Below are positions 44,964-56,220 of a stretch of 64,000 bases of DNA, piece by piece. Position numbers and translations under genes: made by a program. Origin of the DNA: Bostrychus sinensis (taxonomy: Eukaryota > Chordata > Actinopteri > Gobiiformes > Eleotridae); the NCBI GenBank assembly GCA_020698575.1, contig CM036247.1, forward strand, positions 27,442,431 to 27,506,430. Direction: 5' to 3'. The notes beneath the pieces were generated by a model, which was given only the letters and a program-made list of their open reading frames with translations, had not been told where the DNA came from and did no database searches. Numbering within the stretch: position 1 is the first letter of the stretch; each line of letters begins with the position of its first letter.

Positions 44964-45250
44964 GTCTTGGCACACTGAGGTCAGAGCACTACAATGGTCA
45001 TCTGACTGAGAGCCCAAGGTCCACACTGAAAACCATAGGAGACAGAGCTTTGGCAGTAACAGGCCCCAAACTCTGGAACTCTCTCCTTCTGAGTATTAAA
45101 CCTGACACATTTATTGAAAGCTTCAAATCACTGCTAACATAAGCTGAGCTGAACATTGTATTCTGTTTAAGTCTTATTTGTATATACCTTATTTATGATA
45201 ATATTTACTATCATACTGTTTTGTTAAACCTGTACAACACTTTGGGGCAG
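44690..45250 (+). mobile_element. L2-type LINE 3' relic
   Basis: One frame reads LGVFIDSSFTLGKQL (about 44743-44787), a further frame about 45030-45085 gives GDRALAVTGPKLWNSL, the C-terminal block of L2 ORF2. A run of 34 A at 44928-44961 interrupts the coding remnant. No reverse-transcriptase core. The plus orientation is opposite to the L2 at 29760. Confidence 0.75.
44928..44961. repeat. Poly-A run, 34 bases
   Basis: A perfect A homopolymer inside the L2 relic, likely an expanded A-rich stretch or the tail of a lost insertion. Confidence 0.95.
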
Positions 45251-45255
45251 TACAG

Positions 45256-45490
45256 GCAGCAGTAGCTCAGATGGTAGAGCCGCTTGTCCACTAACCAAAC
45301 TAATCAAACCCTGCTCCCATCATTGCATACTGTCATTGTGTCCTTGGGCAAGACATTTAACCCACCTTTCCTCTGGTGTCTGCGCACACTGGTGTATGAC
45401 TATGTGTGAATATGTAAATGGTTTCTTGATGTAAAGTGCTTTGAGTACCAATGGAGGTAAAAAAAAGCGCTATATAAATGTGACCATTTA
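45256..45490 (+). repeat. tRNA-derived SINE, nearly full length
   Basis: Head 'ggcagcagtagctcagatgg' (A box), body 'gtccttgggcaagacattta' and tail 'gcgctatataaatgtgacca'. This matches the reverse complement of 12435-12703 from head to tail and defines the family. It lies directly after the L2 relic. Confidence 0.88.
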
Positions 45491-46179
45491 ATGGCTATTT
45501 TTTAAATGTGCTATGTAAATCAACATTTCATTGACCTTAATTATTTGAACCTAAACCCACAATTGTTCTGACAGAGAGCTTGGCCCAAATATAACCTACA
45601 AGGATTTGAGAGACACAAGGCTAACCCTTGTGCCCAAGATATCTACAAAATATCAGTACTAGACTATCAACAGGTCTTTATCTTATCCTTTGACACAGAG
45701 TCAATGGTAGTAATACAAAGTTAAAAATGTTAAAGTTAAAAAACTTCTATTTGGTAGAATTGATATATTTATTTATCATTACTGATTAAGCATTCTTAAT
45801 GTTTCTTTAATTTTAATCACAAGTTAGAGGTTTGTTTTTATGTTTTAGCAACACATTATTAACACATCTCAAATAGCAGTTTAGTTGGGTTGCAAGTTTG
45901 GTCTAAAAAAACAGGCCAGGCCAAAAGTTGCCACTGCACTTTCATAAGTAAATGTCTTAGTTTCTATGAAAGCATATATATAGCACCCATGATAAAGTGC
46001 ATTTCTCCCTGGATAACCAGTGTAACACTATGAAAAGCAGCACATTGGATGCTTCAGGGTGAAACAAAGCATAGAGACTTTATCAGGGGTGTGATGAGCC
46101 ACCAACCCTAATGTGACTTACAGCCTGTCAGCTCCACCAGCAGGAGCAAAGTGACACATGTAAACCAGGCTTTTAAAAC
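45491..46179. other. No recognised feature
   Basis: Nothing that I can support. Confidence 0.5.
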
Positions 46180-46420
46180 AAACTGAGCATGGGGCTTTCC
46201 AATAAACCAGCAGTCACAAAAAAGCCGCCAAAAGACTGACATCCTATTCCGCTTTCCGCATTTAAAACCGTCAGTTCCATTTTGCTTGCCACACAGAAAG
46301 GGAGCAGTTACACCTCGCTAAAGGTAAATAAAAAGTGCCTCGCTTGCAGTTTTCACTCTGATTTTCTCCCAGCTGGGCCGTCAATGACAGCCTACAAAAG
46401 ACCTAAGAATTCCATTTTAA
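46180..46420. promoter_or_regulatory. Candidate conserved non-coding element
   Basis: Repeat-free, with balanced composition and CpG ('attccgctttccgcatttaa'). No ORF. Inference only. Confidence 0.22.
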
Positions 46421-46858
46421 CATCCGTACGGTATATTTTTGTATAAGGTGAATGCATTCTGAAAATAGGATCCCATATTTCTGCAACAGGGACAAACAGG
46501 ATCCGCAGTCTGAAGTCTGCATGGCTGTAGGGTACATGTCAGATTAGGTTAGGTGGCAGAGGAAATGCATGGCTGGAGGTTTACAGTGTTTCATGTGAGG
46601 GGCTGTGGCCACTGGAGAGCACGCTGCCCTTCAACCGGCCCCCGGGTCAGCAGCTGTCATCATCGCTCTGCAACAAAAGTCAAGCTTCCACTTTGACTGG
46701 TGCACATTTCAGAGATTTATCTGAAGTTTCTGCAAGCCGTCAGCACTCCACATAGCAGTCGAGGGTGAAGAGGTGAAAACGTTTTATGTTGCAAGGCAAA
46801 CTTATGGTTTGGGGTCTAAAACTGGCCTTTGCCAAATTCTAGAGTGCACTTTGGCCAC
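46421..46858. other. No recognised feature
   Basis: Moderately GC-rich stretch (46,500-46,760), no gene that I can support. Confidence 0.45.

Positions 46859-46886
<28 letters not shown>
46859..46886. repeat. Poly-A run, 28 bases
   Basis: Perfect A homopolymer. Confidence 0.95.
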
Positions 46887-46890
<4 letters not shown>

Positions 46891-47094
46891 GTTTAAGGAT
46901 GGCTCATTTTACAAAATGGTTTCACTGGAAGCATTAGAAGTAAGAGCTCCCTTGCCTAGACAGATACCAGCATCTTCAAATCAACATATCAGTGAGATTA
47001 CAGATCATCTGATTATTGTTGGTTATCAACTCATATCAATTAAATTAAATAATATAGTCCGTTCCTATGAAAGCTAGACAATTAAAAATATTAT

Positions 47095-47280
47095 TCCACA
47101 AACCTCTGCTTCTCCTATGAGCCCCTGCCCACTCCTGGAAGCACTGACAAGCCCTCTACATCCAGTCTGATCTTATTCATTTATTCAAAAAACAGTGTAC
47201 ATTTCTGTTTCCACTGAGTCCTTACAGCTGTTTTTCATTTTGTAGTAAAATGGCATCATATAGCACTGGGCTGCCCTCTG
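47095..47280 (+). repeat. MITE-like repeat family A (subtype 2), fragment
   Basis: 'tggaagcactgacaagccct', 'cagtgtacatttctgtttcc' and 'gtagtaaaatggcatcatat' match the copies at 8375 and 62865. The left half is missing. Confidence 0.78.
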
Positions 47281-47719
47281 CTGATTTCTTTACCTGTTTC
47301 TTTATGGCACAAGTAGACTACTTATTGAAAACATTTTCACTGAGTCAGATAATGTTTGTAAAAAGGTTGTAATATGTGCAATGCAGTTCTAGAGGTGACC
47401 AAGATTAGTTTAAAAATGCGAATAAAATAATTTAACTTTAATGTTATGTAATATTAGCATTATTACTGTTACCACAGTTTGATCCACTATAGAGATTTAG
47501 CATTGCTCACTTCTAAACAGATTAGCAGTAATTTCTAAAAATAAGTTGTTGTTACTAACAACCCTGAAACAGGAGAGCTGCTCAGGCTGTCCTTGTTGGA
47601 GTCTTTTTTAGGCTTAATTTAGTTTTAAGAAAAGAACAAGATGTTATCATGAAACATGGGCTCCTCATGATCCAGACAGGTTTCCATGGTAACCAAAAGA
47701 TCCTGTTTGTCGAAGCTGA
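47281..47719. other. No recognised feature
   Basis: Nothing that I can support, although 'acctgtttctttatggcaca' (47292-47311) recurs at 63282, so family A subtype 2 sequence may extend to about 47350. Confidence 0.45.
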
Positions 47720-47880
47720 ATTGTCAGTCTCAATTACAAAACGGCTGATTAGCATCAAGGTACTTGTGCGGAGGAAGTACTAGAGGCTTTCAGATCGGCA
47801 GGCAGCTGTGCCACTGAGGGGCAATCAGAACCTGTGATTGCCGTCACTTCAGGAGAAGCCTGTTTGTTTAACAAATTAGT
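47720..47880. promoter_or_regulatory. Candidate conserved non-coding element
   Basis: Short repeat-free block with 'aaaacggctgattagcatca' and CpG retention. Inference only. Confidence 0.2.
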
Positions 47881-48779
47881 CCAAAATGACTAAGAGGTCA
47901 AAAAAGTCTTGATTTTCAAGTGACAAGTTGAACTATGCTGCTCTAGTTTGAACTAGTTTATTTAATTTTTACACACAGCTTTTTATTCCATGTTTGTATT
48001 AGAGCGACAAGATATGTGAGGTTCCAAAATTAAAGCAATGCCCTCATGACTGCTCAAGGTAAATAGGTATGACTCCTGGGTTTTTTAAATTAATGAAAAA
48101 GACACAATATTCTCTCAAGTCATTTGTTTTGTTCACAAATCATTTTACTAAAGATAAAAAAAAAAAAAAAAAACAAAACAAACAAAAAAAACCTTTTCCT
48201 TGTCTGGGTCAAACAAATGACAAAATCAGGTTAATAACTAAATCCCCCTTGATCAAATTACTTCTGCCTTTGTGGCCTGTGATACTGCAAAGTTTGGAGC
48301 CCCCTGGAGCAAAAAATGCACATTTCTGAGATCTCCAGAGCACAGCTGAGGTCAAATTTAGCTCTAAAATCACAGACTCACAGTTTTGCTGTGTACTACT
48401 GGGGGCTTCCTTTACAACACTGTTATTACTGCAGTCTTAGCACAAACCATTGACTTTGACAGTTGCACCATCAGCAGACTGACTGTCCGCTGTAGCCCAA
48501 TGAAATGGAAGCTAAATGTAAACATAGCTCTGGGTCAAGGACAGATTGACTAACTTGGATTGGATCAAGTCCTGTCACACTCAGGATACATGGAATTTGA
48601 ATCATTGTCCTAATTTGACTAAGTGGACTTTGCATGTAAACCCTAGGCACTGCACTTTATAGATTGGTCTTTGCTGTATATGTGCTGTATTTGCTTCTTC
48701 ATTTTATTTTATTTTTTTTCATTCTGCCTAATTGTATCCATAAACATATAACTAAACTTTTCAACTAAACTTACTGACC
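47881..48779. other. No recognised feature apart from an A-rich run
   Basis: A-rich (AAAAC)-like tract at about 48156-48191. No gene. Confidence 0.5.
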
Positions 48780-49025
48780 TTGAACAGTCCTGTACATGCA
48801 GTTGTATTAAGTCCAGCCTTGCGTCATTGTGGCAGTGGGTACGGGCTGGACAGACTTGAGAAGCGCAGAGCTCTTAGTCTCCCCAGTGGGGGCTCATGCT
48901 CGGTGTCAGGCGTCAGCCAGAGTTATCTGTGGCCCGGAAACTGCAATCCATTGTTTGTGAAAGCCACGGTCATTGTCACCGCGCATCTCCTGCCGCAAGG
49001 TGAGATGGAACAGGAAGGTTTCTAA
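48780..49025 (+). other. CpG-retaining segment with an unidentified 81-codon ORF
   Basis: The ORF is uninterrupted (48780-49025) and 'caaggtgaga' at 48997-49006 would serve as a splice donor. I see no matching acceptor or recognisable domain. Exon, conserved non-coding DNA and chance are all possible. Confidence 0.22.
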
Positions 49026-50589
49026 AGTGATCTGATTCTCCGTAAGAGGAGGTTACTGCGAGGGGGAAGGATGTTTACTTCTGTGTGTATTTGGGAAAAG
49101 CGTCTTGTATCTGTCACCAACAACCACATAGTGTTGGAGTGGACAAGGAATGTTCTCAAGGGCTTTTGTGAGAATCATGGAGTCTTTTTGGAAGAGGTAC
49201 AAAATAAATAATAACTTTTTGGACATTTAATAGCCGTAATCAACATGCAGTTCTCCAGGAATGCAGCAAATAAAAAGATACATGGCTTAGGAGCATCACG
49301 TATTTAGTCAATTCCTTCTGGTATTAACTTTTACTACTAGTTGTTCTAGCATTAGCACTCTGTAATTGTAAAGTGCATAATAAATAAAATGAGTAGTTGT
49401 TGTTGTTCTTGTCTGCATCTATTAGGGACTTTTCCAACATGATTTCTGCATCCAAAAAAGTCTCACTTGATGGCTGACAGATTGGTTTCAGTTCCCACAC
49501 AGATAAATACTGATTGTTCAAAACTGATTAACTGATGCTTGTGCCGTCGTATAGCTCAATTGGTGTTGTGGTTCAAATCTGGACACCAACAATTTATCCA
49601 ATGTCTCTCACTAGCTTAATTCAGAACTGACAAAGTCTCTTGAATGAGAGACAAAATATCTTCAGCTCCACCAACAATACACTTTTTTAAGTTTTGTCTT
49701 TTAAAGGTAGCTTCACATTTTGAGTTCTCACAAATATGATATTGCTCATAAAGGAAAGAGTATGTCAGACTGAATATAATCAGCATCATTGTTTATTTGT
49801 GCACATTGCACTTTCTCATTGGACTTCCACAGCTGACATGTGTTTATTGTCATGTCACTGCAGGCACACAGTGCAGCTCAGAGGTTAAAGTAGCCTGACG
49901 ATGAGCCTGTGACTCTTCAATGACCCCGTTCTGTTTAAGTCTGCGCTGCTAGTCTGCACATCTAAGATTAATCCAACACAAAGCTGAAAAATAAAAAAGG
50001 GAAGCACTCTGAATCAAATATTGAATTGAAAATGAAGGGCAGCATTGTGATAACTCATAAACAGAAGAATGATAAAGCAGAGTGTTTTTTATTCAGTGGA
50101 TTGTGAATATACAGGGTCACCTTGCTGCAAGCGCAACAGCGGTGGGAATCCATGTGGCGGCTGCTCTTATCAAATTCACAACTGGGGCATTTCACGATCA
50201 GAGATCCATAGACGTAGTGTTTTCGCTGTGCTGGATGACCGGGTCATGCTCACTTTGCTCTGCCACCATTTGTCAGTAAACGTTTAACATCATAAAGCAG
50301 ATTTTAAAAACACATCTTCTGACCAGCAGGGATTGTAAAAGAAAATCCATTTGTTTTTAGCTGTCTTTGCATATCTTCTATTTTGAGCTCATTGCTTATG
50401 CTTTACCTTTACTAACTTTTTTTCCACCATGGGTTTCTTTGCCTATGCAACCAAACCAGCCACAAGCTAGTGTACCTTTGTCAAACCAGACTGCAAATCA
50501 CTGAACTCTAGAAGGCAGATAGATGATGAAGGGAATCACTAAATGGAAAGTATTTTGGTGTGGACCTTGAACACCCTCTGGATCTGAAT
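49026..50589. other. No recognised gene
   Basis: 'gtatagctcaattgg' and 'ggttcaaatc' at 49550-49579 look like a collapsed tRNA-like SINE head. The overlapping ORFs at 50069-50287 and 50082-50279 are not recognisable. Confidence 0.45.
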
Positions 50590-50756
50590 GTTTGTCTTGA
50601 CCACTGTGAGATAGAGCAATGGTAAAGAAACTTTATCCAAATGGTAACGAGAAGCAAATGAAAGAAAATCTAGAGAAGCTGAGGTACAGCAATGTAGAGG
50701 TAAAGAAAGCGCAGGATTTTAGGTACTTGGGGTTAACATTTTAGAGTGGAGAGTGT

Positions 50757-50773
50757 GGGGGGGGGGGGGGGGG
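50757..50773. repeat. Poly-G run, 17 bases
   Basis: Perfect G homopolymer inside the LINE relic; rare in vertebrate DNA and a possible assembly or sequencing weak point. Confidence 0.95.
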
Positions 50774-50910
50774 AATTAAGAGGCGTGTGGAAGCGACTTG
50801 GAATGGGTGGAAAAGTGTCAGAAAACAGTTTCTGCAAGAACGAAAGCAAAAAAGTACAAGACAGTGAGACCAGCTATGTTGTACGATTTAAAGGCAGTGG
50901 TGGCAGTGGT

Positions 50911-51168
50911 GACTGAAATGACCAGGGACCATTAATTTCCTATGCATGCTGGTGCACGGAGGCGACAAGCATCTCGAACGTGCTGAGCAATGCGAATCAA
51001 GCGATTTGAGTGTAGTTTTGAGATGAAATGAAATCAAATTTATGCAAATACGATTGACATTGCCGAAGCGCCCGTCAATCATGGAGCAAGATTTGACAGA
51101 CCCTCGAGAGGAATTAGTTCAGGCACAAAAGCATGAGATTAGGAAAGAGATTTTGTTGCTTCTGGTGT
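50911..51168. repeat. Unidentified insertion within the LINE relic
   Basis: LINE coding similarity stops near 50910 and resumes near 51170. The insert has CpG-bearing sequence ('cgatttgagtgtag', 'cattgccgaagcgcccgtca') and a short ORF start near 51080. Its composition resembles Harbinger-type elements, but I see no clear TIRs. Confidence 0.4.
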
Positions 51169-51603
51169 GAGTCTACTATGGCACTGAGGAAAGGACAGGA
51201 GGCAGTGCTGAAGACGTTGAGGTTTTTGTTGAGAGTGATGAGCATGGATAGGATTGGAAATGAGTACATCACAGGGACAGTTTATGTTCATCGTTTTCAA
51301 GACAAAGTCAGAGAGGTCAGATTGAGATGGGTTGGAAATGTACAGAGGAAGGATAGTGAATATATTGTGAGTTTACAGCTGCCAGGCAGGAGGCCTAGAG
51401 GAAGAGCAAAGATGAGATTTTTGGATGTAGTGAAAGAAGACATAAAGTTAGTTGGTGTGAGAGAAGAGGATGCAAAGGAAGGGGTGAGATGGAGGCAGGT
51501 GATTTGCTGTGGCAACCGCTCAAAGGGAACAGCCGGAAGGAAAAGAAGAAGTGACTACTATAGTGCGGAAAACACTGATCTCCCCTCATACAAACTTCCA
51601 TGA

Positions 51604-52799
51604 AACTTTTTGGAAGAAAAATTGTTTGAATATTAAAAAACCCTGATAAGACTCTCACCAATCTAACCTATTCAAAGACTAAGCATAGAAAGTTCATCTG
51701 TTTCTCCTCAAATACTTGATTTTTGCCCTTGTCTGACATAAGGGAGGTATGATCTCTCACACTCACTGGCGTGCCTTCTGGTGTTTACAGCAGGGCAGCG
51801 GTGATGTATGAGTGAAGGAGTGGAGACTTGCAGAGTAATTAACAAATGATGTTTTGGCTAACGAAGTATGGCCTTGATGAGAATGTATTACTTTGAACCA
51901 GCCCCACAGCTAGAGCTCAGAGGAAGCCGCTTAATGGGCTTAGAAAAATGAACTGTGACACAGGCCGAGCAGGTGGAGTTTAGTTAGACAATACTTACAT
52001 ACTGTGTGGCCAGTGCTCTGTTAATGCTGCGTTCATGTGGTCCAGTATGTAACAGTAATGAATGAGGGCACAACAAAGACTGAAAAACTTGTTCTTTTAC
52101 AAAAAAAAAGTTCACATTTTGTGTGTTTTTTTTTTTTTTTCTGTCTGTTTACATATACCATTTTTGACCCTGGACTCTGCATTTATCAACTTTAATCTGA
52201 GCAAGTTGTATAGATGCAGCTTTATTATCCAAATTATCCAAAGTATAAGCATTCAGAGAGCACAAGCTTCTAGCAAGGCAAAAAGAGAAAAATCTCTTAC
52301 AGCTGTTTCATTTTTTTCATGGGTTGCCACATCAAATATTCAGATTCATATTATTTGGAAATTTGTTAAATGCCCTTCTTGACACTGTTTTCTTTGTTTG
52401 TCTGGGCTTGCGACAGGCACAAAATGTGGTTGGACTTTTTGGCTCTATGTCAGGGAATTAAATCCTTAATCTTCTGCGTAAAAGGCCGGGGCACAAACCA
52501 CTTTGTTAACCAAGAGACAATGGGCTCAGCATGAGCAGCAGACGAGGCAGCGGACCATGATGAATGTTATTTTTACGCAGAGTGAGGCGGCAGACGCAGG
52601 GCAGAGAGACAACTGCATACCCCTGCTGTCTGCATTATACAGAAGCCGAGCAAGGTATGGCATGACCAAAATTATACAGACTATTGTTGGTTAAATAAAT
52701 TAAACACATTATAAGCTTTAAGAGCCACTGTTCTACTATACTGGTGAATCCCAATGCCTCAATTTTTCCACTAATCAGCTAAAAACTTCCAACATCCTC
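51604..52799. other. No recognised gene
   Basis: 'ttaatgctgcgttcatgtgg' at 52021 looks like the terminus of the Harbinger-like element at 14970. T/A runs near 52100-52140. 52,490-52,660 is CpG-retaining with a chance ORF. Confidence 0.45.
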
Positions 52800-52875
52800 A
52801 GCCACATTTTCAGGCGGACCAGAGTTCACTTTTTTGGTCCAGATCAGAGTGTGATTGTGCACACATCCTTATTGT
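52800..52875 (+). repeat. Fragment of the 'tgttcacactt' MITE family
   Basis: 'ggaccagagttcactttttt' and 'ggtccagatcagagtgtg' resemble the right interior of the element at 15775-16532 ('gggccagagttcacttgttt'). Confidence 0.5.
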
Positions 52876-52884
52876 CCCTTCATT

Positions 52885-52975
52885 CCCACTTGGGCCACCT
52901 GTCAGGAGCAGTGGGTGACCGCAGTGCCCAGGGACCTTTCTCCAGATCTTGAGCCATGATCCCAGTCAGAAGTAC
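52885..52975 (+). repeat. SINE-associated module fragment
   Basis: 'aggagcagtgggtgaccgca', 'gcccagggacctttctccag' also occurs, diverged, at 55990-56040. An A run follows at 52982-52999. Confidence 0.6.
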
Positions 52976-53766
52976 CTAGACAAAAAAAAAAAAAAAAAAA
53001 TCACATCATTTATATGCAGTGTTTAACCCTGGTTATAATTAGACTAATGCAAAAATGTCTTTATCCACTGCCCACTGACTGATGTGTACTGAGTAACACA
53101 CTGCCCAGGTTTGCTCTCACAAATGCAGACCCTCAGAGGAGATTGTGCACAGCTGTGAGGTGAAACATGGTGCACAACAGAGCAGTTCTCTAGACAAATG
53201 ACTGTGGCAGTGGGAGGTGCATCATTTCTCCTGCTTTGGTCTGGATGCATGGTGCTGTCTGCGGCCTCCTCCACTGAGCCAATGTTTACCATGGTGTCAG
53301 CTTTAACAGAGCACTTACTGTCATACTGTTGGGATGCAATGGTAAGCATAGTGGTCAGAGTATCCTTAGAAGAGATAATGGCGCATCATGGACCAAGAAG
53401 TTTATTTGGCCCAATATGTCTCCTTTTATAAGAAAAGTAGTTGTAATGGGAGAGACATAAAAAATATGTTGTGTTTCTTAGAACTGAAAATTTGTCGTTT
53501 TTATTACTTTTAAGCATGGTTTGGTTTTGAAATTATTTGGACAGAGACAGTACTCAAGAAATACTGTATTTGAAAGAAGAGCAACACAAAAGCATTTGGT
53601 TTTCTTTCCAAACAATTTTGAAAATGAAATGAATAAGTTGCAGTGGTGTCACGGAGAGGTTGAATAGTTTCAAGGTTCAGCTTATTTGAAGTCTAACTCT
53701 GCCATGGCTTTCTTCTTTTTTCTCTGAAGTACACTGGCTTGTGACCTCTTGTGGCTGGCTTACTTG
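52976..53766. other. No recognised gene
   Basis: Antisense ORF pair at 53044-53349 (-) and 53198-53431 (+), neither recognisable. Confidence 0.45.
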
Positions 53767-54094
53767 TTTTACACTACACTTGATACAGTATAACTACAAT
53801 GTAACACACATAGTAATAAACTGTTCAAACATGTGCTTCAATTGTACTTAAATAATGGAATTTTGTACAGTTTCAAGATAAAAAAATTTAAAGAAAATAC
53901 TTGTTACCCTACTCTAACAAAGTCCATACCACCAAGGAAAATCATTGTACTGTAGAGTAGTTTAACAAATATATATTTTTTAATTTAATTTGTACCTAAA
54001 AAATCTCATTTACATTCTTTTACAGTTCGTTTCAGCATGTGTGCATAGTAGTTACATTGTAGAAAATCTATCAAGTGTAGTGTGAAATAAAGTG
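53767..54094. mobile_element. Fold-back MITE, family E, copy 1 (degenerate)
   Basis: Ends 'ttttacactacacttgatac' and 'tcaagtgtagtgtgaaataa' are inverted repeats, with further pairing inward ('tgttaccctactctaac' against 'gtagagtagtttaaca'). It corresponds throughout to 54882-55293 but has lost the outermost 'ggtaacactttatt'. Confidence 0.75.
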
Positions 54095-54873
54095 ATATTT
54101 AATTAAATTCTGTGAAATGGTGGAAAAGGTTTTTTTAATACATTAAGATTCTAAAATAATTTGGAAAATAACTGACAAATAAAGCATAAATAAACAAAAA
54201 CTGGGTCCATTGAATTCCTATCATTTCCTTTGCTTTATAAAATACACAAATATCCAGCCATATTCAGAAATTGTGGCGATACGTTCTAATAGCAGCCGGG
54301 ACAATTTTTTTAATTGGTTGTCATGGATATCATATTGTTTTCCGCCAGCACAAAAAGCCTGCTTACATGTGCCTCAGTTTTACCTTTCCTAAAAACAGTC
54401 CCAAATAGAAACTATTCATGTCTCCACTTCCAGTCACCACTACTTTTCTGACTCTTAATTGTGTGGTCTTAAAAATGAGACAACATACATTTAAACCCTT
54501 AAGGAATTTGCCTCACGGCCTGGCAGTGGATACACAAATTGTGAAACACCATCAAAGAAAATTATCTTGTACCAGAGATAAAGCCAAATAGTAATCAGTG
54601 TAAGATGTTGGTAATGGCAGCAGCTTCAAAGTTGGCTTTATGCAGCGTGACCTTTGCCTTGTGGTACTAAGATGAAAGAGACAAAATGTATATTTCTTCA
54701 TAAGATAGGCTTCTAGTCATAAAGATGCAGATTAAATATGTTGATTTTCTTTTTTATTGTAAACCATGGCATGTTCCTGGCTTTTAACCAAAAGCTTATT
54801 CTACATTTGCTTTCATGAGCTCTTTCTGGCTCATGTTTTGCTATACCATAATGATTTATTATGAAGTGACTAA
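54095..54873. other. No recognised feature
   Basis: AT-rich, no gene that I can support. Confidence 0.5.
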
Positions 54874-54881
54874 AATAATTT
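54874..54881. repeat. Target-site duplication, left (aataattt)
   Basis: Identical to 55294-55301. Confidence 0.8.
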
Positions 54882-55293
54882 GGTAACACTTTATTTTACA
54901 CTACACTTGATACCATGTAACTACAATGTACCTAGTATGTAATACATGTTACAACAAACTGTAATATCATGTAACTATATTGTACTTACATTAGGACATT
55001 TTGTGTACTTACAGTTTCTAAGTATAAATGTGATAAAAAATAAAAAATAAAAAAATAAAAACACTTGTTACACTTCTCTACCAAAGTGCATTTTGCTTCT
55101 GCAGAAACAGCAAAAAGACTACTTTAATGTAATAGAGTAGTGTAACAAGTATTTTTATTACATTTGTACTTAGAAACTGTAAGTACACAAAATTCCACTA
55201 TGTAAGTACAATGTAAGTACATGCTATTACAGTTTGTTACTGTGTGTTAGTTACACAAGAGTAATGTAAAATAGTGCAAAATAAAGTGTTACC
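54882..55293. mobile_element. Fold-back MITE, family E, copy 2 (412 bp)
   Basis: Starts ggtaacactttattttacac and ends with its inverse 'gcaaaataaagtgttacc'. The arms pair inward for about 150-200 bp ('acttacagtttctaagta' against 'tacttagaaactgtaagt'). Flanked by a perfect 8-bp duplication AATAATTT, which suggests hAT-type mobilisation, although A/T-rich TSDs are weaker evidence. Confidence 0.85.
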
Positions 55294-55301
55294 AATAATT
55301 T
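55294..55301. repeat. Target-site duplication, right (aataattt)
   Basis: Identical to 54874-54881. Confidence 0.8.
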
Positions 55302-55660
55302 TTCCTAAAAGTTTTTGTTCTTGATTCAGATTGAAAACGCCACTATGAAAATATTATATGCTAAATGACTGTGTAATGTAATGTGAAATTAAAATGAAAG
55401 CTTGAATAGTTGAATAGGAGCTGCATACTCCATACAAGTAATACTACTCATCTTTTTACCAGAAAATAAGTAGCCTCCGTTCTTCAAAATATATGGCTCC
55501 GGAGTTGTTCCCTGGCAATTCCCCAGCATATAATGTGTCATAGATAGGGTGCACCCAGCTCACCAAATACTGCAGTTTGTAATTCTGAATGATGGGCACA
55601 CTACTATCTGGTGAGAACACATATTTTTGCCACATAAACACTACTTTTTGTAGATATACA

Positions 55661-55661
<1 letters not shown>
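55302..55661. other. No recognised feature
   Basis: Nothing that I can support. Confidence 0.5.

Positions 55662-55728
<67 letters not shown>
55662..55728. repeat. (AT)n microsatellite, 67 bp
   Basis: Perfect dinucleotide repeat. The minus-strand ORF at 55456-55779 reads through it and is not a gene. Confidence 0.97.
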
Positions 55729-55730
<2 letters not shown>

Positions 55731-55924
55731 ATGCATATATTCTGATGTGAATTCTTAGATATTGATGAATGAAGCCCATTGCACTAATACATATCTGTGG
55801 CTGATGAAATTAACTTGCATACTGCACATACATAAACCTGCATACTGTAATTTGAGGCATTTAGGAACAAAGGGAAACTTTTTGACATAATGTAGGCTTT
55901 AATGTTAAGAATGATAATAAATTA

Positions 55925-56220
55925 GGTTTGGCCAACAGGGAAATTTGTTCTCTGCATTTGACCCATGCTTCTAAGCCGCTGGGGCAACTCGTTAGGAGCA
56001 GTGGGACAGTGCAGCACCCGGGGACCCCTCTCCAGATACCAAGCTGGAGGATTAGCATATTGTGCAAGTTTTAGGTCAAAACCAGATTATCCAGAGGAAA
56101 CCCACCCAGATCACAGAGAGAACATGAATATCCCACAAAGACAAAGAAACATGGTCTGGGAATCGAACCTGTGACCTTTTTCATGTGAGGTGAGAGCGCT
56201 AACCACTTTGCCAACTCCCG
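55925..56220 (-). repeat. Composite SINE-like repeat
   Basis: Left module 'ctctgcatttgacccatgct', 'aggagcagtgggacagtgca', then 'ccagaggaaacccacccaga' and at the right 'gggaatcgaacctgtgacct' with 'gagagcgctaaccact', which on the minus strand give tRNA-like B- and A-box sequences. Orientation is minus. ORFs at 55861-56067 (-) and 55965-56174 (+) are shadows. Confidence 0.75.

Larger units (their letters stand above)
50590..51545 (+). mobile_element. RTE-type LINE 3' relic, interrupted
   Basis: Plus-strand frames show SNVEVKKAQDFRYLGLTF near 50685-50740, then after a ~255-bp foreign stretch (50911-51168) MDRIGNEYITGTV, RLRWVGNVQRKDSEY, LPGRRPRGRAKMRF and LVGVREEDA (51133-51603 ORF). This is the conserved C-terminal part of RTE-like reverse-transcriptase ORFs. 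A run of 17 G (50757-50773), a stop near 50743 and the insertion mean it is dead. Confidence 0.8.

Noticed and set aside
49550..49580. tRNA-like A and B boxes
   Set aside because: The two boxes are only about 20 bp apart, too close for a tRNA or active SINE head; probably a collapsed relic.
51133..51603. 156-codon ORF, the longest in the window, as a host gene
   Set aside because: Its motifs are those of the C-terminal part of an RTE-type LINE ORF; upstream parts are frameshifted and interrupted.
55456..55779. 107-codon minus-strand ORF with an Ile/Tyr repeat
   Set aside because: It is produced by reading through the (AT)n microsatellite.
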